Positions 27,464 to 37,413 are shown, counted from the stretch's first letter. The stretch is 64,000 bases of DNA from JAKVAV01 sp047632755 (GCA_047632755.1 JBLIDT010000006.1:1-64000); one strand, 5' to 3'. Made by a program: numbers and translations. The notes: generated by a model from the letters alone, not told the origin.

Positions 27464-30290
27464 ACAATTCGAGTTTTAAGTATTCAGCAGTGTAGCCATC
27501 TCCCTTTTTTACAACTTGTTCGGGAGTTCCTTTGGCAATAATCTCCCCGCCTCCATCTCCGCCTTCAGGGCCTAAATCTAAAATATAGTCAGCCACTTTT
27601 ACCACATCTAAGTTATGTTCTATCACCAATACAGTGTTCCCTTGATCGACTAATCGATTTAGGACGCTGATTAGCAATCTAATATCTTCAAAATGAAGAC
27701 CCGTGGTGGGCTCGTCCAATATATAAAATGTCTGTCCTGTACCTTTTTTGCTCAGCTCTGAAGCCAGTTTTATCCTTTGTGCTTCTCCTCCTGATAGGGT
27801 TGTGCTCGGTTGTCCTAAAGTTAAATAACCCAGCCCAACATCAAAAAGAGTTGTCAGTTTCAGTGATATTCTGGGGTGATCTTCAAAAAATCCAACCGCC
27901 ACTTCTATTGTCATATCGAGGACATCACTGATTGACTTTCCTCGAAATCGAACTTCGAGGGTCTCTCGATTGTATCTTCTGCCTTCACACGTCTCGCACT
28001 GCACGTAGACATCAGGTAAGAAATTCATCTCGATGGTTTTGACTCCTGCTCCTCTGCAGGTCTCGCATCTTCCTCCTGTGGTGTTGAATGAAAATCTCCC
28101 AGCTTTGTATCCCCTGATTTTGGCTTCAGGCAGTTGAGCATAGAGATTTCTTATATCGGTGAACACTCCTGTATAAGTTGCAGGATTACTTCGCGGTGTT
28201 CTGCCGATTGGTGATTGATCAATTTCAATCACCTTGTCAATGTGTTCTAGTCCTTTAATGCTTTTGTATGCCAATGGTTTTTTAACGCCTTTGTACACAA
28301 ATGCATTCAGAATGGGGTAGAGGGTTTGATTGATGAGTGTGGACTTACCGCTCCCTGAAACTCCTGTAACACAAATGAAAGTGCCCAACGGGAATGTGGC
28401 ACTGACATTTTTCAAATTATTCCCTGAGGCTTCAGTGAGGGTTATTTTATTTCCATTGCCCTTCCTACGCTTTTGTGGAATTTCGATTTTCTTTTTCCCT
28501 GAAAGGTAATCTGCGGTGAGCGACCCCGACTTCATCACTTCGTTGACTTTACCTTCACCCACAATCTTTCCGCCATGGATGCCTGCAAATGGGCCTATGT
28601 CAATGAGGTGATCTGCCGCCAAAATCATGTCTTTGTCGTGTTCTACTACGATTACACTGTTGCCAATATCTCGCAGGTTTCTGAGTGATTCAATCAGTTT
28701 ATTATTATCCCGCTGGTGCAGCCCAATGCTGGGCTCATCAAGGATGTACAATACACCAACTAGCTTTGATCCAATTTGAGTTGCCAAGCGTATCCGTTGT
28801 GCCTCACCACCAGATAAGGTCTTGGCACTTCTATCAAGGGAGAGATAGTCCAACCCTACATCCATCAAGAATCCAGAACGATTTTTAATTTCTTTAAGAA
28901 TCTCCGTAGCGATTCTCAGTTGAGTCTTGTTCAATTTCTTTTCCAAGGAATTGATCCAATCGTCGAACTTGTTAATGCCCCAAGAGGAAATTTCAGCGAT
29001 GTTTTTGTCATCGAGCTTGAAGTTCAGCGCTTCTTCCCTAAGTCTGGCACCCTCACAGGTGGGGCAGGCGATTTGATTCATAAAGCTATTTACCCATCGC
29101 TGTATGGGGCGCGAGGAGTTTTCATCTGCCTGTCGAGAAATGAAATTGATGATACCCTCGAAGTTAACGTTGTACTCGCTCGAACCAGTGGCAGTGTCGA
29201 TCTTCAAGGTCTCGTTCGTGCCATTGAGTATTTTATCGACTAGCTCATCGTCAATGTCGCTTAGTGGTGTATTGAGGTCGTAATCATATTTTCTCAAAAG
29301 ACCTTCTACCTGTCTAAATATCCAGTTGTTTTTGTAAGAACCAAGTGGAGCAATACCTCCTTTTCGGAGGGACTTTTTCTCATCGGGTATGATCTTTTTT
29401 CGATCTACCTCACTCACTTCACCAATACCATTGCAGCGCTTGCACACTCCGTAAGGTGAATTGAACGAAAACAAATTCGGTTCGGGTTCAGGATAGGATA
29501 TACCCGTAGTCGGACACATCAAATCGCGGCTGAAATGACGTGCTTCTTCCGTATCCCAATTCATAACCATCATAGAACCTTTTCCAGTATCCATGGCGGT
29601 GGTCACACTCTGACGAAGGCGTTGCTTATCCTTTTCGCTGGCCGTCATGCGGTCTACCACTATTTCAATGTCGTGGATTTTGTAGCGATCGAGCTTCATT
29701 CCACTCGTAATTTCTTTTACCTCTCCATCTACTCGAACCCGCAAATAACCTTGCTTGCTGATTTGCTGGAAGAGTTCTCGATAATGACCCTTTCTTCCTC
29801 TCACCACCGGTGCCAGTACCGCCATTTTTTGATCGCGGTATGTATTCATGATCAAGTCAACGATTTGATCTTCGCTGTACTTCACCATCTTTTCTCCAGT
29901 CTCGTAAGAGTATGCATCGGCTGCTCTGGCATAGAGCAATCTTAAAAAATCGTAAATCTCAGTGATCGTTCCTACAGTCGATCGGGGACTTTTGCTGATG
30001 GTTTTTTGCTCAATGCTAATCACTGGGCTGAGTCCCGTGATTTTATCTACATCGGGCCGCTCCATATTTCCCAGAAACTGTCTCGCGTAAGCAGAGAAGG
30101 TCTCAATATATCTTCTTTGGCCTTCGGCATAAATGGTGTCGAAAGCGAGGGATGATTTTCCGCTACCACTCAATCCCGTTATAACAACAAGTTGGTTTCG
30201 AGGAATGACTACATCGATATTTTGAAGGTTGTGTACTCTGGCGCCTAGAACTTCGACGCTTTCTTTTTGAATGGGTTCAGTACTTTCCAA
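27453..30290 (-). CDS. uvrA: Excinuclease ABC subunit A
   Basis: The DNA-damage sensor of nucleotide excision repair, 945 residues as usual. Two ABC ATPase units are present. Walker A motifs are GLSGSGKSSLAF (about residues 39-50) and GVSGSGKSTL in the second half, and ABC signatures appear twice as TLSGGEAQRI. Two zinc modules are visible: CPTTGISYPEPEP...CKRC in the first half and CETCRGAGVKT...CETCEG in the second. UvrA dimers load UvrB at lesions in the cytosol. The gene overlaps the LOG-family gene by 11 bases and lies 5 bases after the transglycosylase gene. UvrA thus appears to be transcribed with envelope and capsule genes. Confidence 0.97.
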   Translation of the reverse strand: MESTEPIQKESVEVLGARVHNLQNIDVVIPRNQLVVITGLSGSGKSSLAFDTIYAEGQRRYIETFSAYARQFLGNMERPDVDKITGLSPVISIEQKTISKSPRSTVGTITEIYDFLRLLYARAADAYSYETGEKMVKYSEDQIVDLIMNTYRDQKMAVLAPVVRGRKGHYRELFQQISKQGYLRVRVDGEVKEITSGMKLDRYKIHDIEIVVDRMTASEKDKQRLRQSVTTAMDTGKGSMMVMNWDTEEARHFSRDLMCPTTGISYPEPEPNLFSFNSPYGVCKRCNGIGEVSEVDRKKIIPDEKKSLRKGGIAPLGSYKNNWIFRQVEGLLRKYDYDLNTPLSDIDDELVDKILNGTNETLKIDTATGSSEYNVNFEGIINFISRQADENSSRPIQRWVNSFMNQIACPTCEGARLREEALNFKLDDKNIAEISSWGINKFDDWINSLEKKLNKTQLRIATEILKEIKNRSGFLMDVGLDYLSLDRSAKTLSGGEAQRIRLATQIGSKLVGVLYILDEPSIGLHQRDNNKLIESLRNLRDIGNSVIVVEHDKDMILAADHLIDIGPFAGIHGGKIVGEGKVNEVMKSGSLTADYLSGKKKIEIPQKRRKGNGNKITLTEASGNNLKNVSATFPLGTFICVTGVSGSGKSTLINQTLYPILNAFVYKGVKKPLAYKSIKGLEHIDKVIEIDQSPIGRTPRSNPATYTGVFTDIRNLYAQLPEAKIRGYKAGRFSFNTTGGRCETCRGAGVKTIEMNFLPDVYVQCETCEGRRYNRETLEVRFRGKSISDVLDMTIEVAVGFFEDHPRISLKLTTLFDVGLGYLTLGQPSTTLSGGEAQRIKLASELSKKGTGQTFYILDEPTTGLHFEDIRLLISVLNRLVDQGNTVLVIEHNLDVVKVADYILDLGPEGGDGGGEIIAKGTPEQVVKKGDGYTAEYLKLELYDK

Positions 30291-30295
30291 TCGGT

Positions 30296-31306
30296 TTAAT
30301 TACTAAGAGGTTCGGAGAGTAAAGTATCCGAGACGGCTTTTTGTTCAGCAAATGGAATTAGCCCTTGAGCTGTATCAGTTGGAAGTTTGATTTCGTACTT
30401 TTTTCTGCCAGGATTGGCGAGGTATGTATCCCTCAGCCAGGGGTTGAGAATTTTTAAAATCTTGTAATTTATCCCGTTTTCTGTGGCAAATTCAGAGAAA
30501 TCTTCAACACTTTCTTCAATCGTGATGGTCCGTGTATCATAAGCTGGGTAGAGGTCTTGTGGTCTGAAGTGAAATCCATATTGGGCTGGCTTGCTCAAAA
30601 TTTCCTTAATGGCCAAGATTCGGTACACATACCGACCAGTTTCTGAATTTAAGAGTAGGTCGTAGTAATTATCGACATTCTGACGTTCGGTTTGCTTGCT
30701 AAGTCCCGCCATTCCCATGTTGTAGCTAGCTGCGGCCATGCTCCATGATCCGTATTTTGCATGGGCATCATTAAGGTATTCGCATGCAGCAGCAGTCGCT
30801 TTTTCAACATGATAGCGCTCATCGACCTCGTCGTTGATTTCTAGGCCATACTCTTGCCCAGTATTTTTCATGAACTGCCAAAATCCTGTTGCACCAGCAG
30901 GTGAAACCACGTCTTTTAGTCCGCTTTCGATTACTGCGAGATATTTGAAATCATCGGGAACTCCATGCTCTTGCAAAATCGGCTCTATGAGTGGAAACCA
31001 TCGATTCGCTCTTTTTTGAAATAAAAGAGTTTGTGATTGCCAATACGTATTCACCAAGAGTTCTTGATCCAATTTTTCTCTTACATCAAGGATATGAAGC
31101 GGTATCTCTTCTTCGGCAAAAGTCAATCCTTCAGGAGAGCTAAGGCTGAATATCTTGTAATTGTCATTAAAGTACTGGCGATAGCTGATGTCTAGATTTT
31201 CATTGGCAGACGTAAAGGAATAGCCTGTCCAAAGCACCGCGATGACAAGAATTGATAAGGTGGAAATAAGTAGAATTCGAAACGTTTGAGAAGGGAGCTG
31301 CTTCAT
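30296..31306 (-). CDS. Lytic transglycosylase (SLT domain, MltD-like)
   Basis: The 336-residue protein has an N-terminal membrane or signal segment (FRILLISTLSILVIAVLWTG). An SLT goose-lysozyme-like domain follows, in which LAVIESGLKDVVSPAGATGF carries the catalytic Glu near residue 125. YNMGMAGLSKQ and GRYVYRILAIKEIL complete the family pattern. It should cleave the MurNAc-GlcNAc bond of peptidoglycan with formation of 1,6-anhydroMurNAc, in the periplasm. The C-terminal part (NGINYKILKILNPWL, KKYEIKLP) looks like a degenerate LysM-type segment. It sits 3 bases after the WecA-like gene and 5 bases before uvrA in the operon. A role in opening the wall for the capsule export machine is an inference. 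Confidence 0.88.
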   Translation of the reverse strand: MKQLPSQTFRILLISTLSILVIAVLWTGYSFTSANENLDISYRQYFNDNYKIFSLSSPEGLTFAEEEIPLHILDVREKLDQELLVNTYWQSQTLLFQKRANRWFPLIEPILQEHGVPDDFKYLAVIESGLKDVVSPAGATGFWQFMKNTGQEYGLEINDEVDERYHVEKATAAACEYLNDAHAKYGSWSMAAASYNMGMAGLSKQTERQNVDNYYDLLLNSETGRYVYRILAIKEILSKPAQYGFHFRPQDLYPAYDTRTITIEESVEDFSEFATENGINYKILKILNPWLRDTYLANPGRKKYEIKLPTDTAQGLIPFAEQKAVSDTLLSEPLSN

Positions 31307-31309
31307 GTA

Positions 31310-32398
31310 TTAATGATCTTTAATTCCTTTTTTCTTATTGACTTCAGTCAATATGTATAGTATGAAAAATACGGCTAAGAAGTAGAAAAGATACATCCCA
31401 ATCATCACATAATCTGATGGATCGATGTTAATAAGATATAAAGTGTAGAGCAGAACGGAAAAAGCCGAGATAAAAACGAAAATTTTGGCCACTTGAGAGT
31501 CTGAAAACCCACGATAACTTAAATGGTGAGTGGTATGGTCTTTTCCACCTACGAAAGGAGATTGACCTCTTCTCAAACGATTGATGGTAACGGTAAGGGT
31601 ATCTGAGATGGGCAAAATGAAAACGGTCAACAATGCTACAAGGCTATACCAACCTTGAGAGGGATCGTGCTCCAATCCGACATTCCAACAATAGTGGATC
31701 CCAACATATCCCAAAATAACACCAAGAAACTGGCTTCCCGTATCTCCCATAAACATTTTACTGGGGTACCAATTGTGGTAGAGAAAGGCAACGAGAGAAG
31801 CCAACACTCCAACGATCAACATGAAATTAACGTCTCCATAAGTCTCTGTAGAAATCATAAAGACGATCGGTGCGGCCAAAATGAAACTACCGACGGAAGC
31901 AGCAATTCCGTCCATATTGTCCAGCATATTTATAGAATTCATGATACCTACAATCCAGAATACTGTGAGGGTATAATTCATCCAATCGCTTTCAAAGAGG
32001 GCTATTGCCGAACCAGTCACAACCAAGATGACGCCGCATAAGATTTGAATACTCAACTTGAGAAGTGGTCTGGTATTGTAGGCGTCATCGGTTAGTCCCA
32101 TAAGAAAACCCAATCCAGCACTAAGAAGAAGGCCAGGGATCTGGGGTTCGCTGACCACATCTTTATAATCATAGAAAAAAAGGCACAAGCAGAGACTAAT
32201 CAAAAAGAGTATGAAAAAAGAAAGTCCGCCGATTGCTGGCTTGGTCTGGGAACTCCATCTCACGGTTACCCCTTCTTGGTTTTTTGTCCCCAATGTTTTT
32301 ACAAACCTTAGCAGTATGCTATTAATAAGCAGCGCTAATGCTGTCATGGCAAGAAAGAAGAAAATATAGTAAATGATGTATTGTAAACTTTCCTTCAT
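31310..32398 (-). CDS. Polyprenyl-phosphate sugar-1-phosphate transferase (MraY/WecA/TagO family)
   Basis: A 362-residue integral membrane enzyme with about ten or eleven helices. The family's catalytic Asp motif is NMLDNMDGIA (residues about 157-166), followed by KMFMGDTGSQFLG and the C-terminal His motif DHTTHHLSYRGFS. Members transfer HexNAc-1-phosphate from UDP-HexNAc to undecaprenyl phosphate. Outside MraY this is the first step of O-antigen, capsule or teichoic acid synthesis. Placement between rfbC and a transglycosylase in an operon with Wza and Wzc argues for the WecA/TagO role and against the MraY role. The gene starts 2 bases after rfbC. Confidence 0.9.
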   Translation of the reverse strand: MKESLQYIIYYIFFFLAMTALALLINSILLRFVKTLGTKNQEGVTVRWSSQTKPAIGGLSFFILFLISLCLCLFFYDYKDVVSEPQIPGLLLSAGLGFLMGLTDDAYNTRPLLKLSIQILCGVILVVTGSAIALFESDWMNYTLTVFWIVGIMNSINMLDNMDGIAASVGSFILAAPIVFMISTETYGDVNFMLIVGVLASLVAFLYHNWYPSKMFMGDTGSQFLGVILGYVGIHYCWNVGLEHDPSQGWYSLVALLTVFILPISDTLTVTINRLRRGQSPFVGGKDHTTHHLSYRGFSDSQVAKIFVFISAFSVLLYTLYLINIDPSDYVMIGMYLFYFLAVFFILYILTEVNKKKGIKDH

Positions 32399-32400
32399 GA

Positions 32401-32955
32401 CTAAACCAAAAAAGTAGTACTGAAATTCTCCAGTTTCTGTTCCGTTTCTCTGTCTTTAGCAGAGAGTATAGGTTCATCAATATCCCAATTTATGCCTATT
32501 GCAGGATCATTCCATTTCAGTGACCTTTCGCTGTCGCGGTCGTAAAAGTTTGAGCACTTGTAACTGAAAATCGTCTGATCTTCCAACACTAAAAATCCAT
32601 GGGCAAAGCCTTTAGGCACAAAGAACTGCTTTTTGTTTTTTGCTGAAAGTAGCACCTTGGCATATTCCCCAAATGTCGGAGAGTTTTGACGCAAGTCCAC
32701 TGCCACATCGATAACGCTACCTCTTACCACTCGCAACAACTTATCTTGAGCAAAGGGTGGTATTTGAAAATGCATACCTCGAAGAACATCCTTGTTCGAC
32801 ATGGATTCGTTGTCTTGAACGAAGTCAACATCTACTCCAGTGGCGTCTTTGAAAGCTGTTTTGTTAAAGCTTTCAATGAAATAACCTCGATCGTCTTCGA
32901 AGACATTGGGCTCCAATGTCAATAAACCGCTAATATGATTTTGAACCACCTTCAT
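32401..32955 (-). CDS. rfbC: dTDP-4-dehydrorhamnose 3,5-epimerase
   Basis: The 184-residue cupin enzyme converts dTDP-4-keto-6-deoxyglucose to dTDP-4-keto-L-rhamnose. Family features are FEDDRGYFIESFNKTAF, LRGMHFQIPPFAQDKLLRV with the active-site His near residue 60, and FVPKGFAHGFLVLED. The usual partners rfbA, rfbB and rfbD are not in this window, so they must be elsewhere. L-rhamnose or a related deoxysugar is thus a likely part of the glycan made by this operon. The start overlaps the Wzc stop by 1 base. Confidence 0.95.
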   Translation of the reverse strand: MKVVQNHISGLLTLEPNVFEDDRGYFIESFNKTAFKDATGVDVDFVQDNESMSNKDVLRGMHFQIPPFAQDKLLRVVRGSVIDVAVDLRQNSPTFGEYAKVLLSAKNKKQFFVPKGFAHGFLVLEDQTIFSYKCSNFYDRDSERSLKWNDPAIGINWDIDEPILSAKDRETEQKLENFSTTFLV

Positions 32956-35402
32956 CAGCTGCCAAATACTTTTTTCACCCAGGATTTTTTCTCCTTCTTA
33001 CCATCCTCATAGTAGCCATATCCGTAACCGTAGCCATATCCATAACCGTAGCCGTACCCATAGCTGTAGCCATATTTGTTTCGATCTACATCTACACAAT
33101 TTAGCACTACTGAGAGGTTGGGCAAGTTGTTTTCGTTGATCAATCTATCAACCATCTGAACATATTGCTTCTTGGAAAAATCAGCGCGGAAGATAAAAAT
33201 TGGATGATCAGCTTCTTTTATCATCGGAATACCATCCGTTACCAACCCTATAGGAGGGTTGTCAATAATTATGGTGTCGTATTCTTTTTTCAGTCTCTCG
33301 ATCACCTCGTTCATGCGTTTTCCGATGATCAGTTCTGCGGGGTTTGGCGGTATCGGTCCAGCAGTAATAAAGTCGAGGTTTTCGACCTTACTGTTTCTCA
33401 CACACTCTTCCAAAGAACTTTTCCCGATGAGGATAGTACTCATTCCCTTGAGGTTATCAACGTCGAAACCAATGTGAATCTTTGGTTTCCTCATATCCAA
33501 ATCCAATACGATAACTCGTTGGCCAGAGTAAGCGATGATACCCGCGAGGTTAATGGCTACGAAAGTTTTGCCTTCTCCTGATGTCGTTGATGTAATTGAA
33601 ATCACCCTAGGTTTATCAGAGTCAACGCCATCTCCCATAAATTGGAGGTTGGTACGCAAGCTTCGGAAAGCTTCAGAAATCATTGACTTCGGGCTCTTGT
33701 CAATCAGCAGTTGAGATGTCGGGATATCCTTTTTATACTTTGGAATCATTCCAAGGATATTGATGGAGGCATTTGAAAGCTTGGTGATTTCACTCAAGGA
33801 AGTGATGTTGCTATGCAAAAGATACTTGATAACAATAATCAGCAAGCTCAAAAGCACTGCGGCCAAGATGGCACTCGTAGTGATTAAATTCTTTTTTGGC
33901 GAGATGGGCTCATTCGAGGAAATTAGCCGCTCCAAAACTCTGTTCTCAGGAACGTAACCAGCTTGAGAAATGCGGTATTCCGTTTTCTTTTCGAGAAGCA
34001 AGGTGTAGTACTTTTCGTTGATGTCAAAAATTCTTTTCAGTCTAGCAAACTCAAGTTCTTTTTTGGGTAGTTCGCCAAAATCGCCTTCATATTCTTCCAT
34101 CTTATCACCAAGGAATTCTTGGCGACGTTTAATTTTGCCCAAAGCAGACTGAATGCTTTCTATGATGAGCCTTTTCTGGATATTGATGCTGTAATCAAGT
34201 TGATTGAGCTTAGTGCTGCCTTCTTTGAGATCAAATTGTACTTCTTCTCTAGAAACGAGAAGATCTCTGAGACTCTCCAGCATGGAGGCGATAATGGCCT
34301 CGTATTTTGTGCCAGTCAGAATGGGAATGATGTTATAGACATCAACATCAGAGTCTGTTTCTATGGTCTCAATCACTTGAGCGAGCATACTCTCTTCCAG
34401 CTCGAGCTCGACCATCTCGTTTTCGAACTCTCTGAAATAGTCAAAATAAATGCTGGAGAGATTGTCCAAATTGGAAATCTTATTTTCCTTTTTGTAGATA
34501 TTCAGCAATAACTCTGAATCCCTCAGGTTGCGATATACGGTATCGAGTTGACTATCGATAAATCGAATAATGCTCGTTGCACTCTGCTCTCTATTTTCGA
34601 GTTCAAACTTGATGTACTCTTCGGCATGGTTTACAACAAAATCTCGGGCTATTCCAGGATTATTATCCCTTAGGCTCAATTCTACTGTTTTAGCTGTATT
34701 GTTGAGGATCTTGATGCCCAGCTGCCTACTGTATTTATTGGCCAATGTCTGTGGCCGGTTCATTTTAAAGTAAAACTCGATTTCAGCTTCTTCTACTCGC
34801 TTGAAGTGGTTGGCATCAATCACCAAAAGCTTATAGGTAAAGTAATTGTTCTCGGCCAATTGCCCCACTCTATGGATTTTGCCAAGTTGCCCTCCCCTTA
34901 GCTCAAGATGATAGGTATTGTTCTCTGTAAATCGAACAAAAATGGGCGTGTCCATAATGGATGAATCAGTTATGGCGAGCATCTCTATGACAAAAGAGGA
35001 GGCTGGATATCGCTGATCTGTAAGTACTTCTCCCTTCTCAAAGTAAGAGATCTCGAGCGGTAGTTTCTTCACAACTCTTTGCACGAGGAGTTTCGAGCGC
35101 ATTAGTTCGATCTCTGCAAGTAAGCTATTGTTGTCGTAGAATTGATTCACATTCAGCACGCGCTTTGCGTTATCGCTATTGCTCAGCTGGAGAACTGTTC
35201 GGGCTTCGTAAACAGGAGCGGTATACCTGAGAAAAAGATGAGATGCAGCGATAGCTACCAAGACGAAAATCACGACCAGGTAAAGGTTCTTTCTGAGTAT
35301 GTGAAGAAAAAGCCCAAGTTCAAATTCATTGCTGAAATTGGTTAGTCTTTCTTTATAGCTCTCAAAACTATTATTGATCTTCGATATGTCCTCGCCGTAC
35401 AT
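32955..35402 (-). CDS. Wzc-type polysaccharide co-polymerase / tyrosine autokinase
   Basis: The 815-residue inner-membrane protein combines a Wzz domain, a coiled-coil periplasmic region and a cytosolic BY-kinase. The first helix is near residues 30-55 (LYLVVIFVLVAIAASHLFL) and the second near 510-530. The kinase has Walker A STTSGEGKTFVAINLA (about 605-620), Walker A' VLDLDMRKP and Walker B TIIIDNPPIG. The C-terminus is an unusual run of Tyr-Gly pairs with 12 tyrosines, followed by a basic tail. In Wzc, cyclic phosphorylation of such a tyrosine cluster controls chain length and export with Wza. The wza-like gene lies 3 bases upstream in transcription order. Confidence 0.93.
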   Translation of the reverse strand: MYGEDISKINNSFESYKERLTNFSNEFELGLFLHILRKNLYLVVIFVLVAIAASHLFLRYTAPVYEARTVLQLSNSDNAKRVLNVNQFYDNNSLLAEIELMRSKLLVQRVVKKLPLEISYFEKGEVLTDQRYPASSFVIEMLAITDSSIMDTPIFVRFTENNTYHLELRGGQLGKIHRVGQLAENNYFTYKLLVIDANHFKRVEEAEIEFYFKMNRPQTLANKYSRQLGIKILNNTAKTVELSLRDNNPGIARDFVVNHAEEYIKFELENREQSATSIIRFIDSQLDTVYRNLRDSELLLNIYKKENKISNLDNLSSIYFDYFREFENEMVELELEESMLAQVIETIETDSDVDVYNIIPILTGTKYEAIIASMLESLRDLLVSREEVQFDLKEGSTKLNQLDYSINIQKRLIIESIQSALGKIKRRQEFLGDKMEEYEGDFGELPKKELEFARLKRIFDINEKYYTLLLEKKTEYRISQAGYVPENRVLERLISSNEPISPKKNLITTSAILAAVLLSLLIIVIKYLLHSNITSLSEITKLSNASINILGMIPKYKKDIPTSQLLIDKSPKSMISEAFRSLRTNLQFMGDGVDSDKPRVISITSTTSGEGKTFVAINLAGIIAYSGQRVIVLDLDMRKPKIHIGFDVDNLKGMSTILIGKSSLEECVRNSKVENLDFITAGPIPPNPAELIIGKRMNEVIERLKKEYDTIIIDNPPIGLVTDGIPMIKEADHPIFIFRADFSKKQYVQMVDRLINENNLPNLSVVLNCVDVDRNKYGYSYGYGYGYGYGYGYGYGYYEDGKKEKKSWVKKVFGS
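33009..33074 (-). repeat. In-frame (Tyr-Gly)n tandem repeat in the Wzc tail
   Basis: Read on the minus strand, 22 codons alternate TAT/TAC with GGN codons, encoding 12 Tyr and 9 Gly with a single Ser replacement and a final Tyr-Tyr. The 6-base period is imperfect at third positions, so the tract is a degenerate microsatellite and not a pure one. Confidence 0.9.
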
Positions 35403-35405
35403 TCT

Positions 35406-36191
35406 TTAATTAACGTTCAGAATGGCAATAAGTAAGGCTGCTGTGGTGATCAAGGTTACGATTGGCGTGATTTCTTCAAGGATTTCACGAGCAATCAACG
35501 GCAGCGGCTCAACATAGATGATATCGTTTGCCTGAACGATCATGTCTGCCGCTTCCATTCCCTCAATCGTACTTAGGTCTAAGAGGTATACCTCCCGGCT
35601 ACCAGTTTCGCGGTTTTCACGGAGCAGCTTGATTTCACTGGCATTACCTCTGCCATCTACACCACCAGCCATCGCCAAGGCCTCCATTAAGGTGGTGTTG
35701 GCATTGACTAGAGTAATAACCTGTGCTGTTCCACCCGCTCCTGGAGATATGATCACCCGATTGTTTTGTACTCGCAACATCACGAATGGCTCTTTGTAGT
35801 AAACAGAATACATGTCTTCTAGTTTGCTTTCTGCTTCCCTTATAGAGAGTCCGTCGAGATTTACACGACCAAGAACAGGTAGTTTAACTGTACCATCTTC
35901 GTTCACCAGATAGGAAATTTGGTTTCGTTGGTTCATCATGTTTTGATTGTTCTGACCACCGCCGCCTCCTAAAATGCCATTCCCGATGGATTGCTCGACG
36001 AGAATGTGCCCGTTTCCTGTAAAGAAATCGAAGTTCAAAAGGTTATTGGGCGCAATTACCACCTCCACTTGAGCAGAATTGGGAATTTCGTCATATGAAT
36101 AATCTGTCGGAGTCTGGAATAATAGGTCTTTGTTGATGGTGCAACTGCCTAAAGATAAAGAAACTACAACTAAAATAAGAATTCTTCTCAT
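35406..36191 (-). CDS. Wza-like polysaccharide export lipoprotein
   Basis: A 261-residue protein with lipoprotein signal MRRILILVVVSLSLGSC. A Poly_export (PES) domain follows (SYLVNEDGTVKLPVLGRVNL, YYKEPFVMLRVQNNRVI), then an SLBB-type domain (TTLMEALAMAGGVDGRG, NDIIYVEPLP). A hydrophobic C-terminal helix (IVTLITTAALLIAILNVN) takes the place of Wza's membrane-spanning amphipathic helix. It should form the outer-membrane exit channel for the polysaccharide. A glycine/asparagine-rich insertion (GILGGGGGQNNQNMMNQ) lies near residues 75-95. I chose the ATG at 36191, which starts the signal peptide. The gene is 37 bases downstream of the glycosyltransferase and 3 bases upstream of wzc. Confidence 0.9.
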   Translation of the reverse strand: MRRILILVVVSLSLGSCTINKDLLFQTPTDYSYDEIPNSAQVEVVIAPNNLLNFDFFTGNGHILVEQSIGNGILGGGGGQNNQNMMNQRNQISYLVNEDGTVKLPVLGRVNLDGLSIREAESKLEDMYSVYYKEPFVMLRVQNNRVIISPGAGGTAQVITLVNANTTLMEALAMAGGVDGRGNASEIKLLRENRETGSREVYLLDLSTIEGMEAADMIVQANDIIYVEPLPLIAREILEEITPIVTLITTAALLIAILNVN

Positions 36192-36228
36192 GCGGAATTT
36201 GTTCACGCTATTTTAAGCTTCGAAAGTA

Positions 36229-37413
36229 TTAAAAATCTACCAATAGCCGCTCGTAAAGAGCAGCAACATCGCGGGCTAAACGCTCATAGTGAAACTTATC
36301 TTTTACAAATGACCAACCTCTTTCTCCCAATTCTCTCCTGAGATCATCATCCGAAGCTAGTTTTAACAAGTTCTGCTGGAAGGCTTCTTTGTTATTAGGG
36401 TCACTCAGCAATGCCGTTTTATCGGGAATCACTACATCTTCTATCCCACCCACGCGTGTGCTCACAATAGCTCTATTGCCCGCTTGCGCTTCGATCAAAC
36501 TTACGGGTGTGCCTTCATTTTTTGAAGTTAGTGCTATGATATCAGAACCTGAATTGACAAAGTCGACATTTTTCACCCAAGAAGTAAAGTAAATATCTAC
36601 ATCATCCTCAGAATCGCTGCTATATGTGAGTCCTATTTCTGCGCAGTAATTCTCCAAGTGTGTTCTTGACTCCCCATCGCCTACTATGAACCCCTTGATT
36701 TTTCTATTTATTCTTTCCTTCACCCATTTCATGGAGTCCAGAAAAAGTTCGTGATTTTTGATAGGTACCAATCTTCCAACAATAGATACCGCAATATCCT
36801 CTTCTGCCAGAGAGAACTCTTCTCTGAAAACCTCTCTCTTCTTGGCAATACCATCTTGAAACCGGTTTAAATCAAATCCCAAAGGGATCACTTCAATTTT
36901 TTCAGCAGGACAAATTTCATGATCAATGGATAACTCCTCTTTTTGCTTTTCGCTGATCGCAATAATGCGGGTGCTCACTTTTGCTAGTTTTCGTTCTAGC
37001 GATTTATAGAATTTGGTTTTAGCGGGATTAAAATAGGAATGAAATACGTGTCCGTGAAAGGTGTGAATGATAACCGGTACACCCATCTGATGAGCTGCCC
37101 AGCGGCCCAGTGCTCCTGGTTTGGATGCATGAGTATGAACGATGTCAGGTTTGAATTCGGCTATAATCTTTTTGATTTTGTAGTAAGCCGCAGCATCATT
37201 GAAGATGTTTATTTCACGATGCATTTCTGGAAGTACCGTTGGGGTAATACCCAGATTTTCCACAATAAATTGCGAGCTATCCTCCGTCTCGTCCTTCATT
37301 CCACCCAATAGCATGGTCTCGTATTCTGGTGGCAGATACTTTGTAAGGTAGGCGGCATTGTAAGTGGGGCCACCCAAGTTGAAGCGGTTTATTATTCTGA
37401 GAATTCGAGGCAT
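36229..37413 (-). CDS. Family 4 glycosyltransferase
   Basis: The 394-residue GT-B enzyme begins PRILRIINRFNLGGPTYNAA, the acceptor-side loop of GT4 enzymes. It has HTHASKPGALGRWAA in the first half and the nucleotide-sugar E-x7-E motif in SKNEGTPVSLIEAQAGNRAI. VSIVGRLVPIKNHELFLDSM marks the start of the C-terminal Rossmann domain. It likely adds one sugar to the repeat unit assembled by this operon. The ATG at 37413 was preferred over 37437 because the Rossmann strand starts right after it. Confidence 0.9.
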   Translation of the reverse strand: MPRILRIINRFNLGGPTYNAAYLTKYLPPEYETMLLGGMKDETEDSSQFIVENLGITPTVLPEMHREINIFNDAAAYYKIKKIIAEFKPDIVHTHASKPGALGRWAAHQMGVPVIIHTFHGHVFHSYFNPAKTKFYKSLERKLAKVSTRIIAISEKQKEELSIDHEICPAEKIEVIPLGFDLNRFQDGIAKKREVFREEFSLAEEDIAVSIVGRLVPIKNHELFLDSMKWVKERINRKIKGFIVGDGESRTHLENYCAEIGLTYSSDSEDDVDIYFTSWVKNVDFVNSGSDIIALTSKNEGTPVSLIEAQAGNRAIVSTRVGGIEDVVIPDKTALLSDPNNKEAFQQNLLKLASDDDLRRELGERGWSFVKDKFHYERLARDVAALYERLLVDF

